NCBI GenBank assembly: GCA_934700345.1
Contig: CAKUXP010000042.1
Span: 1 to 11,663, forward strand
DNA from: an uncultured Fibrobacter sp.
GTDB taxonomy: Bacteria; Fibrobacterota; Fibrobacteria; Fibrobacterales; Fibrobacteraceae
Direction: 5' to 3'
DNA: 11,663 bases
Part shown: piece after piece, positions 1 to 10,800 of the stretch
Position numbering within the stretch: the first letter of the stretch is position 1
Layout: each line of letters begins with the position of its first letter
Made by a program: the position numbers and the translations under genes
The notes under the pieces: generated by a model
The model's input: only the letters and a program-made list of their open reading frames with translations
Database searches by the model: none
What the model was told of the DNA's origin: nothing

Positions 1-210
1 GACTTATGGAACCCCATAGACAGTGTTATTGGTACCACTGACACCCCTTACGGATATTTGACCTTCTGCCTGACCCATGGCTCGTCTTATGGTATGGTGG
101 CAGTAGAGGATTCCCTGTATGTGGCGAACACGACGGCTCTTTTGAAATTTCCCCTAAGGGATTTGGACGTTGTCATTTCGGACCAGAAATCTTATCCATC
201 GGTGAAATAA
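1..210 (+). CDS. 3' end of an unrecognised protein gene (partial)
   Basis: Reading frame 1 is open from the first base of the window to a TAA at 208-210, giving the last 69 residues of a protein whose start lies upstream. The tail contains 'LTHGSSYGMVAVEDSLYVAN' followed by 'TTALLKFPLRDLD'. This pattern of short hydrophobic strands with turn residues would suit a beta-rich, possibly propeller-like secreted domain, but I do not recognise a family. Codon use matches the following lipoprotein gene. The stop is followed by 172 bp with no convincing terminator hairpin, so read-through into the next gene cannot be excluded. The continuous frame and clean stop make a real coding region likely; the function is unknown. 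Confidence 0.6.
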   Translation, partial: DLWNPIDSVIGTTDTPYGYLTFCLTHGSSYGMVAVEDSLYVANTTALLKFPLRDLDVVISDQKSYPSVK

Positions 211-222
211 AAATTTTAAAGT

Positions 223-251
223 TTGCTTTCATAGGAAAAAGGCTGTATCAT
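223..251 (+). promoter_or_regulatory. Candidate sigma70-type promoter for the barrel-domain lipoprotein
   Basis: A TTGCTT hexamer at 223-228 is followed after exactly 17 bases by TATCAT at 246-251, which matches TATAAT in five of six positions. The -35 match is only three of six. Transcription would begin near 258 and leave a leader of about 125 nt before the ATG at 383. This is a pattern match in an AT-rich gap, with no experimental support. Confidence 0.35.
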
Positions 252-382
252 AGCGATATAAAAGAGGCAAGGCATAGGCGCAGTTGTCTCGCCATAGTAA
301 GATGAGGATATATTAGGCTGGATGGCTTTTATTTTTTCTTTACGGGAAAGACCTTTTTGTTGAAAAGCCTTATTTTAAAAGA

Positions 383-1648
383 ATGAAATATACCTTTTTC
401 CTTTTCGCCTTTTGCTTTTGGGCTTGTTCCGATAACGCGTCTGATGCGCCATTAGATGAACCGTCTTCGAGTTCCTTTGCGTTTCAAGGCGAGTCTTCGT
501 CACACTTTGAAATTTTCAGCTCCGCAGAGGCATTCTTATCATCTGCCGGAGAGTTGTTTTCGAGTGGCGGAGGCGAATCCAGTTCTTTGGTAGCCTCTTC
601 AAGCTCTGAATTTGATCCCGGTTCTAGCGCAGTCGTTTCGTCGTCGAAAACGGGGATTTCTTCGAGCGATGTTTCGTCGATTTCCAGTTCTAGCGCAACC
701 CTTGCCTCTTGGGATGAAATCGTCTTGCAGGCGGATTTAACTTCGGCCCAGCTTCAGCGAGCCGAAGAATTTCGCCGCGTCGTCGTCGATTCCGCGGGGA
801 GAACCCGCAACGCCGTCTATGTCTATAGGCAGACGGTCGGAGATTTCTCTTCCGCACCGGAAAAGCTCGCCGCCCGCATCGCGATCCTCGGATTTAACGA
901 TGTCTATCTGAGTCCGGGAAAATCGCTCTACACAAATCCGAACGAATGGATCCGGACATTTATCCGGACGCTCTCGGGGTATGGAATCGATGTCCATGCG
1001 CAGCGATTGCCCGTCACCGGGAGCAGCGGCCTTGAACTTTTGACCAGCGAAAGCGCAATCGACGCCGAAATCGCTCTCGTTTCGGGATACAACAGCCAGG
1101 TCGCTCCCGACGAAAGGTTCGCGGGGCTTTCCGCCGACATCGAAGTCCATACGATAAAGTCAGGCTTTTCCTATACGTGGGACAAAGGCGCAAATTCCGA
1201 TACGCTGCTTCGGATGGCGCAAAGCGCACTGGAATATGCGGGGAAGAAGCTCAGGAGCGTCGATCCGAATTTAAAGCTTTCCGAAGCGATTGCGATGCCC
1301 TACGACAAGTATTACAACGAAGGCAAGTTTACCAACGGAAGCTCGGGACATTTTCTAAAATTTTGCGACTGGGTGATTCTGATGGACTACTACACAAAAG
1401 ACACCCAGCTTCAGCGGTATGCCCAGGCGAGCTTTGGCAATGCGACCAAGAATGCAAGCGTAAGCGTCGCTTTGAAAGTCAAAGGTTCGGGATTAGACGC
1501 TTTCCAGGACTGGGAAACGCTTCTGTCTTCGCTCCAAACTTTGTTCGAAACTTCTATCGGGTATAAAAATCCAGCGGGCTTTACGCCTTTCCGCGGTCTT
1601 GATTTTTTCACTTACGAAGGCTTGGAGAACCTCTGGTTTGAGGGCTAA
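383..1648 (+). CDS. Ser-rich-linker lipoprotein with a GH18-like (beta/alpha)8-barrel domain
   Basis: A 421-residue predicted lipoprotein. A short Lys-start hydrophobic signal ends in Phe-Trp-Ala-Cys, so Cys15 is the probable lipidation site, although Leu is missing from the usual lipobox position. Residues 19-108 form a low-complexity serine-rich linker of the type common in Fibrobacter surface proteins. From about 110 a compact domain shows eight hydrophobic strands alternating with helices, as in a TIM barrel. At the end of the fourth strand, 'FAGLSADIE' (residues 246-254) matches the GH18 chitinase motif FDGxDxDxE position by position. Asp252 and Glu254 are kept, but the first two Asp are Ala and Ser. 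'MDYY' (334-337) fits the GH18 strand-6 Met-x-Tyr. It may be a divergent glycosidase or a glycan-binding pseudo-enzyme on the cell surface. The fold is inferred and the substrate unknown. Only the ATG at 383 gives a signal peptide; its ribosome binding site is weak. The TcA gene follows after 171 bp. Confidence 0.82.
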   Translation: MKYTFFLFAFCFWACSDNASDAPLDEPSSSSFAFQGESSSHFEIFSSAEAFLSSAGELFSSGGGESSSLVASSSSEFDPGSSAVVSSSKTGISSSDVSSISSSSATLASWDEIVLQADLTSAQLQRAEEFRRVVVDSAGRTRNAVYVYRQTVGDFSSAPEKLAARIAILGFNDVYLSPGKSLYTNPNEWIRTFIRTLSGYGIDVHAQRLPVTGSSGLELLTSESAIDAEIALVSGYNSQVAPDERFAGLSADIEVHTIKSGFSYTWDKGANSDTLLRMAQSALEYAGKKLRSVDPNLKLSEAIAMPYDKYYNEGKFTNGSSGHFLKFCDWVILMDYYTKDTQLQRYAQASFGNATKNASVSVALKVKGSGLDAFQDWETLLSSLQTLFETSIGYKNPAGFTPFRGLDFFTYEGLENLWFEG

Positions 1649-1727
1649 GACTCCGGTTTTCACGGGGAAAAAATCTTTTTTGAGGGGGACAGTCAATCTG
1701 ATGTAAACTCTTACACGGACATTGGCG

Positions 1728-1774
1728 TTTTTTTTTTGAAAAAACTTGCACTTGCTGTGAAAAGTGATTATATT
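1728..1774 (+). promoter_or_regulatory. Candidate promoter with A/T tract upstream of the TcA gene
   Basis: TTGCAC at 1746-1751 and TATATT at 1769-1774 are separated by 17 bases. The -10 matches the sigma70 consensus in five of six positions, the -35 in three of six. Directly upstream lies a T10-G-A6 run (1728-1744), placed where an UP element would sit. Transcription would start near 1781, about 40 nt before the TTG start at 1820. This layout also argues against the upstream TTG at 1736 as the start codon, because that codon would lie upstream of the -35 box. Confidence 0.4.
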
Positions 1775-1804
1775 TCTTTCGTAGAGATTGTTCCAAAATC
1801 ACTG

Positions 1805-1812
1805 AGAAGGAG
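1805..1812 (+). promoter_or_regulatory. Ribosome binding site deciding the TcA start codon
   Basis: AGAAGGAG at 1805-1812 is a near-perfect Shine-Dalgarno sequence, seven bases before the in-frame TTG at 1820. The longest open frame begins at another TTG at 1736, but that codon lies within a T10-GA6 run and has no Shine-Dalgarno sequence. I therefore place the start at 1820, which removes 28 codons from the longest frame. Confidence 0.75.
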
Positions 1813-1819
1813 TTGCCGT

Positions 1820-4800
1820 TTGTCCTATCCTGTCCCTGAAACCTGGAATGTTTCCGGTATTCTGTCGAATAACGGCGTTCCTTTTTGCCAGGGAAAAATC
1901 GAAGCTTATCACAGGCTTGCCGATGGGACTTTGGACTGGATGGCGGAATGCGGCATTGGCGAAGACGGCTCTTTTTCGTTGGAATTTTCCTCCTATATGT
2001 TCCAGAAGGGAAATACTTCCATCGATCATCCCGATTTGGTCGTCCGCCTTTTTAATTTTGCCGGGAATTTGCTGTGGGAGTCCGACACGTATGCGGCGAC
2101 GGAAACGCCTTTTGTGTTGGGAAAAATTGACATTTCTAGAGCCTCTGCGGACGATGTGTGGTGTGTCGAGGGTTTTGTCTTTTACAACTCGGCGACACCT
2201 CGAGATTCCGGGACCGTCTTTGTTTATGATCTTTGGAATGGACTTTCGACCCTCCTCTCGCAGGCATCCTTGAATGCCAAAGGCTATTTTTCCTGTTCTT
2301 ATTTAAAGTCGGCGTTCCAGAAGCAGGGCGCTACAAGAACTGCTCCCGCTCTTCAAGTTGTCGTGCGCGATTTGCAGGGGAATTGCCTTGCCACCTACGA
2401 TGTCCCGAATCCTGTATCGGTACGCCAGGTTGTTCGAATTCGCCTGGATGCGGTTCCTGAAATCTTGACGAGCGATGCTTGCCGGGTCTTTGGAAATATC
2501 AGGAATCCTCTCGGTTATCCCTTGCAAACCGACCTCGAAGTCGCCGCCTTCTGTCTGTATTATCGGGAATCCGCCGATAGCTCGGGCTCGAAAATCGGCT
2601 CTTTCGAAAAAGTGATGCTGGGGATTCCGGTCCGTCCCGACGCATTCGGCCATTACGAGATTGCCTATAACGCATCGTCTATTCCGCTGGGGTTAAAACT
2701 CGACAGCAAGATTGCCAAAGGAAAGGACAAAGCTTCCCTTTTCGCCGAGGTTCATTATAAAAACGGCGGGAAAGGTGACAGCGGTTCTAGTTCTAGAAGT
2801 TTCTATTCGGCTCCATTGGTTTTCAACGGCCAGTCTGCTCAGGAAATCAATTTTGTCCTCGACCTAGAAACCGACAAGCCGATTGAGTCGGAGTTTGAAC
2901 GTCTCGACAGCATCCTGAAAATCTATTACCAGACGGTTGTCTCGTACAAGGAAACGATCAAGGTTTCTCTCCAAGATAGAATTTCTGAATTTCTGGATAG
3001 CGTTACCCGGTTCCCCTTGGTAATTGGACGCGAAGATGTGGATGAAGCAAAGGCTCGGACCTATTTTAAATCTTTCCAGATTGCGCACGAACTGGTCGAT
3101 TCTGTCGAGGGACTCCGGGGGGCGATCGCTTCGGGAATCGATCCGGTGCAGGAAAGCGTTTCCATTTGTGCCGCCTACCTTTACCCTTTGATACGGAACG
3201 CCAAGGTCATCGATGTTTCGACTCTTTTGGCGGCAGGGCTCGATGAATGCAAGAAGGTCATTCAAGAGGCTGTCTCGGCGAACCTCATCAGTTCGAAGCT
3301 TTCGGCGGACGAGTTCAGGCTAAAAATCTGGAACTACCTGCAAAAGTCCAAAAATGTCGCGACAGAGCAGGAAAATATTTTTTCAGCGTTCTTTGTCTTT
3401 TACCTTTTCCTTGCCAAGGAATTGGAACTGGAGTCGAATGAATACGCAAATGCCGGTTCCATCAAGAAAAATGGAAAGGGGGGACGTCCCAAGCTGACCC
3501 GTTTGGGAGAACACCAGGAACGTCTTGACAGCCTTCTCGATCTGTTTTCGGATTGCGGCTCCTGCTACCAGGATTTAATCGCTTTTCTCCAGGAAGATTC
3601 GTCGATGTTCTCCTCTGCGGAAGTCGAGGATTTGAAGTTCCTGATCGACCTGTGCGATTTCTGCAACTGGTATCCCGATCTGGTCGTGAGCGCCTATACA
3701 GTGCTGCACAAGGAAAATTCTCCGTATAAGCCGTGCGCAAAGCCGGATTCCCAGGCTTCGGAAGATGATTCGCTCGGCGTGTGGAAGCTGGAATATCTGC
3801 TGAAATATGGGGATGTGTCGGGAAGCGATCCGAATTTTTGGGGTGAGGCGATTGAAAAGACCGCTGAGCGTTATGCTTGCTGGTGCCGAGAGATTTCGCT
3901 TGCGCTTCCCCTGGATTTATTTCCCGGTACGTCGGCAAACGAACAGAAACAAATCGCCATTCGTACGTTGAAAGAAAGGCTTCGGGCAAAGTTTCCGCAG
4001 GCGGAGTTGAAATTAAATCTTTCGGAAGCTTTTTCGTCGGATGATTCCGAAAAGCCGTGGAAAGTTTTGGTTTGGAAACTGCAATCGGAACCGTGGACTG
4101 ATTTTGACCTGAACGCTTCCGACCTGAAAGTATTCCTGAAAAAATCCGCGGCTGCCCATGCGCAGGATGATAGGATTCCCGAAGCGACTGCAAGCGAGGA
4201 TGAAAAGGAAAAGATCCGGACATTGCAGCGTCTTTTCCGCTTGACGAACGATCCGCAAGCGATTGCCTACCTGGTCCGCAACGATTTTGATTCCGCATCG
4301 AAAATCGCCCTCTCGGACGAAGAAAGTTTTGTCGCAAAACATGGCCTAGGCATGGGAGACAAGGAACTGGCGACAAATATCCACCGTCTCGCCAAAAATT
4401 TTGTTGCAAACGCCACTCTCGATGTTGAACGTTACCACGGCAACCTGAATGAATCCGATAATGCGATTCTGTCACTGCCTCGTGGATTGCAGAATGAATC
4501 GTCTCCGATGCAATCCAGAAGTTCTGGGCGAAATGCTCGCTCGGTTGGAAACAATGTGGCGAAGCGTCGTCTGCAGAACAAAGACTATGCCAACTGGAAA
4601 AATCTGTTCGGGCTCATAAACCGCAATTCGGGAATCCAGAACCAATCGATTTTAAGCCCTTCGGCGTATTTGCTGGACCTGCTCGAATTCTTGAAGCAGG
4701 GACAAGCCTACGCCAAGTTTATTGGTCGCCGGCCCGATATTCTGGCTTTGAAAATGACCAAGGCAAACGCCGAAGTCTCGCTTCCGACCATCGATCTGGC

Positions 4801-7800
4801 GATTGAACTTTTGGAAAGCCTTATCGCTAAGAGCTCGGCAAACCAAAAGGCGCTCCCGCTCTGCAACCAGACTCCGGAAAAGGCAACGGTGGAAGATTTA
4901 AGGGCGAATCCATGCCTTTGGACTGCAGAAGTCTCGGGAATGGATATTGAAACGATCGCGATGAAGGCTCTTGGCGAGAAAATCTATCCGATGTCGCTCC
5001 CGCAGAATTTTGACCGAATGCGGGTATCGGAAATATTCGCCAATCTTTCGTTGGATGAATCCTCCGTTGCAAGAAAACTGCGCAAAGTGGAAACGGAAAA
5101 TGCCTGCGAGGATGCTTGGAAGGCAACGCTTTTGCTGAAAGGCTACGCTCCAGAACTTCTGTCCTCCGATCGGAACGAAAATCCGCAGCCGGTGTGGGAA
5201 CTTTGGGGCTTGACAGAAAATGACAATGAGGGACTTTTCTTCCCGGATAAATCTCGGCAGATAGAAAGCAAGGATCGCAAGTGGCATCGGGTTTTAAGTT
5301 ATTTGGCATTTGTCCTTGACCGCGCCAGATTGACTTACGAGGAATTTGCGGAGATATTGACGTCGCCTGTGTTCGAGAATTCGGGCGTGGCGGTCCATGC
5401 GGATTCCGAGTCGTTCCAGCTTTCGGATGTAGGCGGTTACAGGATTCTCTTTGCGGCAAATGCGGACGAAGAAGACTTTTTCTTCAAGCTCTCCGTCTTT
5501 GTCCGTCGGCGGATGGCGTTTGGCTGGAAGATTGACGATGTGGCGAAAACATGGAACTGTCAAGTCGATGAACTCGCGGAAATCCAGGAACTGAAAACTC
5601 GAATTGAATTGTCTGTTCAGGAAGCCGCTGTACTTTTGGGAAAATGTTCCCTGACAAGGGATGCGCTAAAAAAGCTTTTCCCGATAGATTCGCTTTTTGA
5701 TGCTTATGCCGAAGAGGCTTTTGCGAATGTTTCCGCGCTTGATTTTGCAAAGAAATGCGACAAGCTTCTATACTCACTCTCGGTGGCGGCGAATGTCTGT
5801 CTGGGAATGGATCCCCGGGATGCCGTGCTCCTCTTGCAGGAATTTTGGAAACCGACCGAAGAGCGGTCTCTGGTTTTGGCTTTTGAAAATGGCCTGCAGA
5901 TTTTGTACCGGTATGGCCTTTGGATTGCGGAGAACGCGCTTTCCGTAGAGGATTATCTCTTCCTAAAACGCATCGGTTTTCCCATTGAATGGGGCGACAG
6001 AAAAAATTGCCATGCGACCCTCGACGAGTTGGAGCTTTTGCGCAATTCGTCTCTTTCTGTCGGCGATTTGAAATCGCTTCTTGAACCGCAATTGATTCCG
6101 TTTGCAGAATCCTCTTCTTTTGCCGTGGAACTCAATGCGAATGTACGGAAGTCTTTGAAAGAATTTGACGGATTTGATTACGAAACCGCGATTCACGGAC
6201 TGTTGAAAACATTGGGCAAAGAAGATGCAGAGGAAATTTTTGACGCGTGGAAAAATGATTTTGAACCGGATGTCGGCGGAAAGTGGAATGCCTGCCTAAA
6301 TGATTTACTTCGATTCGTTCCGGTGCCATCTTCTTCGTGGAAAGATGTCTTTGTCGAGGATGAAAGCGGAGCCGCATTCTACAACGCGCTCCGTGCTGAA
6401 CTAGCCTTTGAAAGGTCGCTCTCCCTCATTGGCGAGAAATTCTCGATGACATCGGATGTTGTCGCGAAACTTTTTGAAAAACTGAAAGACGACGCTTTGG
6501 ATGATCTGACGGAATGGAAAAATTTCGCAACGAGGGAAAATATCACGTCGGTAGATGATTGGAGTGAAAACGATGTCGCTCTGATAGAAATTCTCTGCAA
6601 TCGGATCGTCCGTTGTTCCGCGCTTTACCAATTTACGCAGTCGTTGGATCTTGGCTTTGAATGGGATTGGAAAAATCTGATTCCTCCTGCCGAAAGACGG
6701 GTGCCGAATGTTGGCGAATCGGAAGTCGAAGTAGAAAGTACTCCGTATGGCTTGTTTGAAGATGTGCTTTGTGCGTTTGCCGCATCTTCCCGAATTTTGG
6801 GCGAAGTTTACAATTATGGCGCGTTAGAAAATCTTGACGCCTCGGATGAAAAAATTCGGATTTCGAACGAAGCCTTTGACGCGATACTTACGGCTTCTGG
6901 AATCGATTTCGAACGGGATGGAAACAGCCTCGCGAGAACGTCATTAGGAATGAATTCGCCTTTTGCATGGTGCCGTTTTGCGGAAATGCTCTCCCTATAC
7001 CGGAAGACGAATACGCTCCCCGCGGATTTGAAAAACTTGCTGGATGCAGACGATGCTTCGTATTCCGAACCTGCCAAGACGTTTGAGGAAAATCTAAAAC
7101 TTTCACGCACCGATTCGGAATGGAACCGTTTCATCCAGGGTGTGAACGACAAAATTCGGCAACGGAAACGCGAAGCCTTGGCGGCGGTGGTCTGCAACGA
7201 ATCACAGATGCCGGCGACGGCGGAAAACTATCCGGCGGTCTTTGTCGATGAAAGCGACATCTATTCTTACTACCTTCTCGACGTGAAGATGGAACCGGAC
7301 ATGGCGATTTCGCGAACGGTCCAGGCGGTATCGTGCATCCAGCTTTATGTGCAGCGGGCGCTGATGGGTCTCGAAGGCGGCTACACGCTGAACGACACGC
7401 AAAGGGAACAGTGGGAATGGATGAAAAATTTCCAGGTCTGGGTCGCGAACCGCAAGGTGTTCCTGTATCCCGAAAACTGGATAGACGGAGACCTGCGAAG
7501 CGACAAGACTCCGTTCTTCAAGGATCTTGAGGACCGCCTGGCCGAAGTCGGCAATGATCAGGATGCGATGACCGAGGCTCTCGGCGAATACCTGAAAAAG
7601 GTTTGCGACACGTCCGAAATCGATATCGTCGGAGCCTGCAAGCAGGACGGCGGAAGTGCCGCGGGCGTGCTCTATACTTTGCACATCGTGGGCCGCACGC
7701 GGGGCGAACCCCACACTTACTATTATCGCAAATACGAGGCGACCGCGCTATACGGCGGAAATTGGACTCCGTGGGAAGAAGTGCCTGTCGAAATCGACGG

Positions 7801-10800
7801 GGCAGCCATCCAGCCGGCGATTCTTGGCGGACATTTGTACATTACCTGGTTGCAGGTCGTGCAGGGCCAGAAGCAGAAAAAGACGGGAGAATCGGGCGGA
7901 AAGCAGGCTGCGGTTTCCGTGGAGTATTACGCCGAGCTGCGACTGAAATGGACGGCTTTCACGGGGGCAAAATGGACCGGCGTAAAGGTCGGGAAGCAGG
8001 CCGTCTATGATGTGTCCGAAAACCAGCTTGATTTCATATTGGGTGAAAACGAAAGCCTCGCCGAACGCTATTTTGTCATCGATGTCTCCGATAATTCCGA
8101 TGCCTTGAATTTGCAGGTTTGGCGAACGTTCCCCGATTTTGTCGATACGCCGCATGTGGTTACTGTTCCTGTGGCGAATTCCTCGCCGATGTCTGGCGAT
8201 GTCGAAGGCTTGGATAACGCTCCAGCGACGACCTATATCCTAAAAACGGAAGTTTCGCGCGAATACAGGGCAGACCAGCGGATAAACCACATCGGAAACT
8301 TCTCGCTTGCGCAAGACGGTTCCGATTCGGCGTCGAATCAGGTCGAGCCAAATACCGGAAATCCGATTGCTTTCACTTATGGTGAATTTGTGAAAAATCA
8401 TTCTCCGGCGGGATGCCGCCTTGTAGGGAACCTGTTCCATAACGCGGGCGGTTCTCTGGTCTTGCAGGACGGAACCAAAATCTTTGGCAATACGCGAGGC
8501 CCGTTCAAGCTGCTGTCCGTGAACATGGGATTTATTTGCCACGAGGACAGGCCGTTTTTCTATATGGATTCCAAGGGAGTCTTCCTAGTCCGCACCGTTT
8601 CCGGTGACGGCGGGTCGGGGGCGAACAGCATCCCGAACTATCACGTGGAGATGGTTTCCAATCCTCAAGCGGGCGAGTTCCGCAGGCGTTTTCTGCAGGG
8701 CGGACCTAAATGGCTTTACAACCGCGAGACAGAAGCTTTGCCCGTCTCGGACAGCTACTATTATTCCTATTCTTACTACAACTACTATTTCAGCGTCTAT
8801 CTCGGCTACTACACGGCGGGCGACTGGCAGGCCTGGGATTTGTCGCAGACGCTGTTCGAGCACGGTTATTTGCCGGGCAGCGTCGTTGCAGAACCCTATC
8901 CGTCTTCGACGGTCGATTTCTGCTGGGGTTCGGCGACTTCCATCTACAACTGGGAACTGTTCTTCTTTGTCCCGATGCTTTTGGCGGACAGGATGCTTGC
9001 CGAGCAGAATTACGAAGCGGCGCTGAACTGGCTCCAGTTGGTGTTCGACCCGCGGATAGACCTCACTCCCTACGAACGGACAAAGCGTTTTGTCCGGGAG
9101 CTTTCGAAAGGGGCCAGGTATTGGAAGTTCCTGCCGTTCTTTGCGAACCCGGATGCCGACCGGTCGATCCTTTCGGAACTGTCGTTCCCGACGCCTTATG
9201 ATGCCTTGCCCGATAGGAAGGCCATCCAGTTGCTGATAGACCGCTGGAAGAACGATCCGTTCAACCCGCAGATGATTGCGCGTTACCGCCCTGTCGCCTA
9301 CCAGAAATATGTGGTGATGAAATATCTCGACGCCCTGATCGGCTGGGGAGACCAGCTGTTCTCGCAGGACACGACGGAATCGGTAAATCTTGCTGTACAG
9401 ATGTATATTCTCGCGGCGGAGATTCTCGGACCGAAGAGCGCCGAGGTTCCCGACCCGAAGAACGCCACGGCGTTCACCGTGCAGGAGCTGATGGCGAAAG
9501 GCACGAATGTGATGAACAACGCGTTCGTCACCTACGAGGACACGATGCTCACGGGCAAGAGCCGCGAAAAGGAGACGCCGCAGCGGCTTCTGCCCGGCTG
9601 CACGATGCAGCTTGCGCATACGACGGGGATGATGTTCTATTTCAACGTGCCCCGCAACGAGACGCTGGCGGGCTACTGGGACACCGTGGCGGACAGGCTC
9701 TACAAGATTCGCAACAGCCTCAATATTGAAGGCGTAAAGAGAACCCTTGCGCTGTTTGCGCCGCCTATTGACCCCGCCCTGCTCGTGAAGGCGAAGGCGA
9801 ACGGAGTTTCCATCAGCGAGGCGCTCGCCGACGCGTCGTCTGCGTTGCCGTACTACCGCTTTAAAGTGATGGTCGCCAAGGCGATAGAGATTGTTCATGA
9901 CGTGATGCAAATGGGCCGCGACCTGCTGGACATCCTTGAAAAGTACGACGCCGAATCCCTGGCCCTGCTCCGTGCGTCGCACGAAAAGACGATGCTCGCG
10001 CTACAGAAGACCGTCACGGACATGGACGTGGCGGAACTCGAAAAGGAACTCGAATCCGTCGAGACGGAACAGGAAAATGCCGCGGCGGAGCGTGCGGAAC
10101 AGGAGGAATATTACAAACCGCTGAAGCTGGAAGAACAGTACGCTAGGTTCATGGAAAAAGTCCGGAAGGTGCAGGAAACGGTGGAGAACGTCAAGAAGGC
10201 GGCCTCCGTCGCCTACAAGATCCCCGACCTGGACATCGGCGCCATCGCGAACGGCCTGGGCGGACCGTCGTTCAGTGCTCTCTCCGCCGGCGGTACAAAA
10301 ATAGCCGAGAACCTGGTGAACGAGGCCGAGAGCTACGCCTCCCGTTTTGTCCAGCGTCAGGTCTCCGCCGCCAAGATGAAGCTGCAGGCCGAGGCGGAAC
10401 GCCGGCTGCAGGACTGGACGATGGCGAAGACCGAAAAGGCGAACCGGGCCAAGACGCTCGAGAAGAGGAAGACCGTCGCCGAGATCAAGATAGATTATGC
10501 CAAAAAGCAGGTGGAAAAAGCGGAGCGCGAAGCCGAGCTCAAGGATGAAATGTACGAGCACCTGTCGGAAAAGTACACGAACGCCGAACTCTACGGCTGG
10601 CTGAAGAAGGAAGCGGGCTCCGTCTATAAGTCCCTTTTCCAGCTGGCTGTGAAGGTCGCCCGCAAGGCGGAGAAGTGCTATCATTTCGAGATAGGCGATA
10701 CCGATATCGACGCCAAGTCGTCAAAGACGTTCATCAAGGGCTGCGGCTCGTACTGGGACGGCCTGCACAGCGGTCTCCTGGCAGGCGAGAAGCTGCTTGC

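Noticed and set aside
277..298. GGCG...CGCC inverted repeat in the first intergenic gap, considered as an operator or small terminator
   Set aside because: Only four base pairs with a nine-base loop, expected by chance.
1651..1681. Possible terminator after the barrel-domain lipoprotein: CTCCG and CGGGG arms followed by A6-TC-T6
   Set aside because: The stem is only five pairs with a G-U pair and the T-run begins eight bases after it. It is too weak to call.
1736..1819. A 28-codon N-terminal extension of TcA from the TTG at 1736
   Set aside because: It has no Shine-Dalgarno sequence, starts in a homopolymer, would overlap the predicted promoter, and has no TcA-like content. The TTG at 1820 has AAGGAG seven bases upstream.
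3462..4475. A 337-codon open frame on the minus strand
   Set aside because: It overlaps the TcA helical-shell region antisense. Its Pro/Arg/Ser-rich low-information composition marks it as a shadow.
8585..9982. A 465-codon open frame on the minus strand
   Set aside because: It lies wholly inside the high-GC part of the TcA gene, is rich in Arg and His as expected for an antisense shadow, and matches no family I recognise.
10001..10684. A 227-codon minus-strand frame rich in Leu and Phe that could look like a membrane protein
   Set aside because: It is the complement of the Lys/Glu-rich coiled coil of TcA, which automatically reads as Leu/Phe in reverse. The conserved TcA sequence is the real gene.
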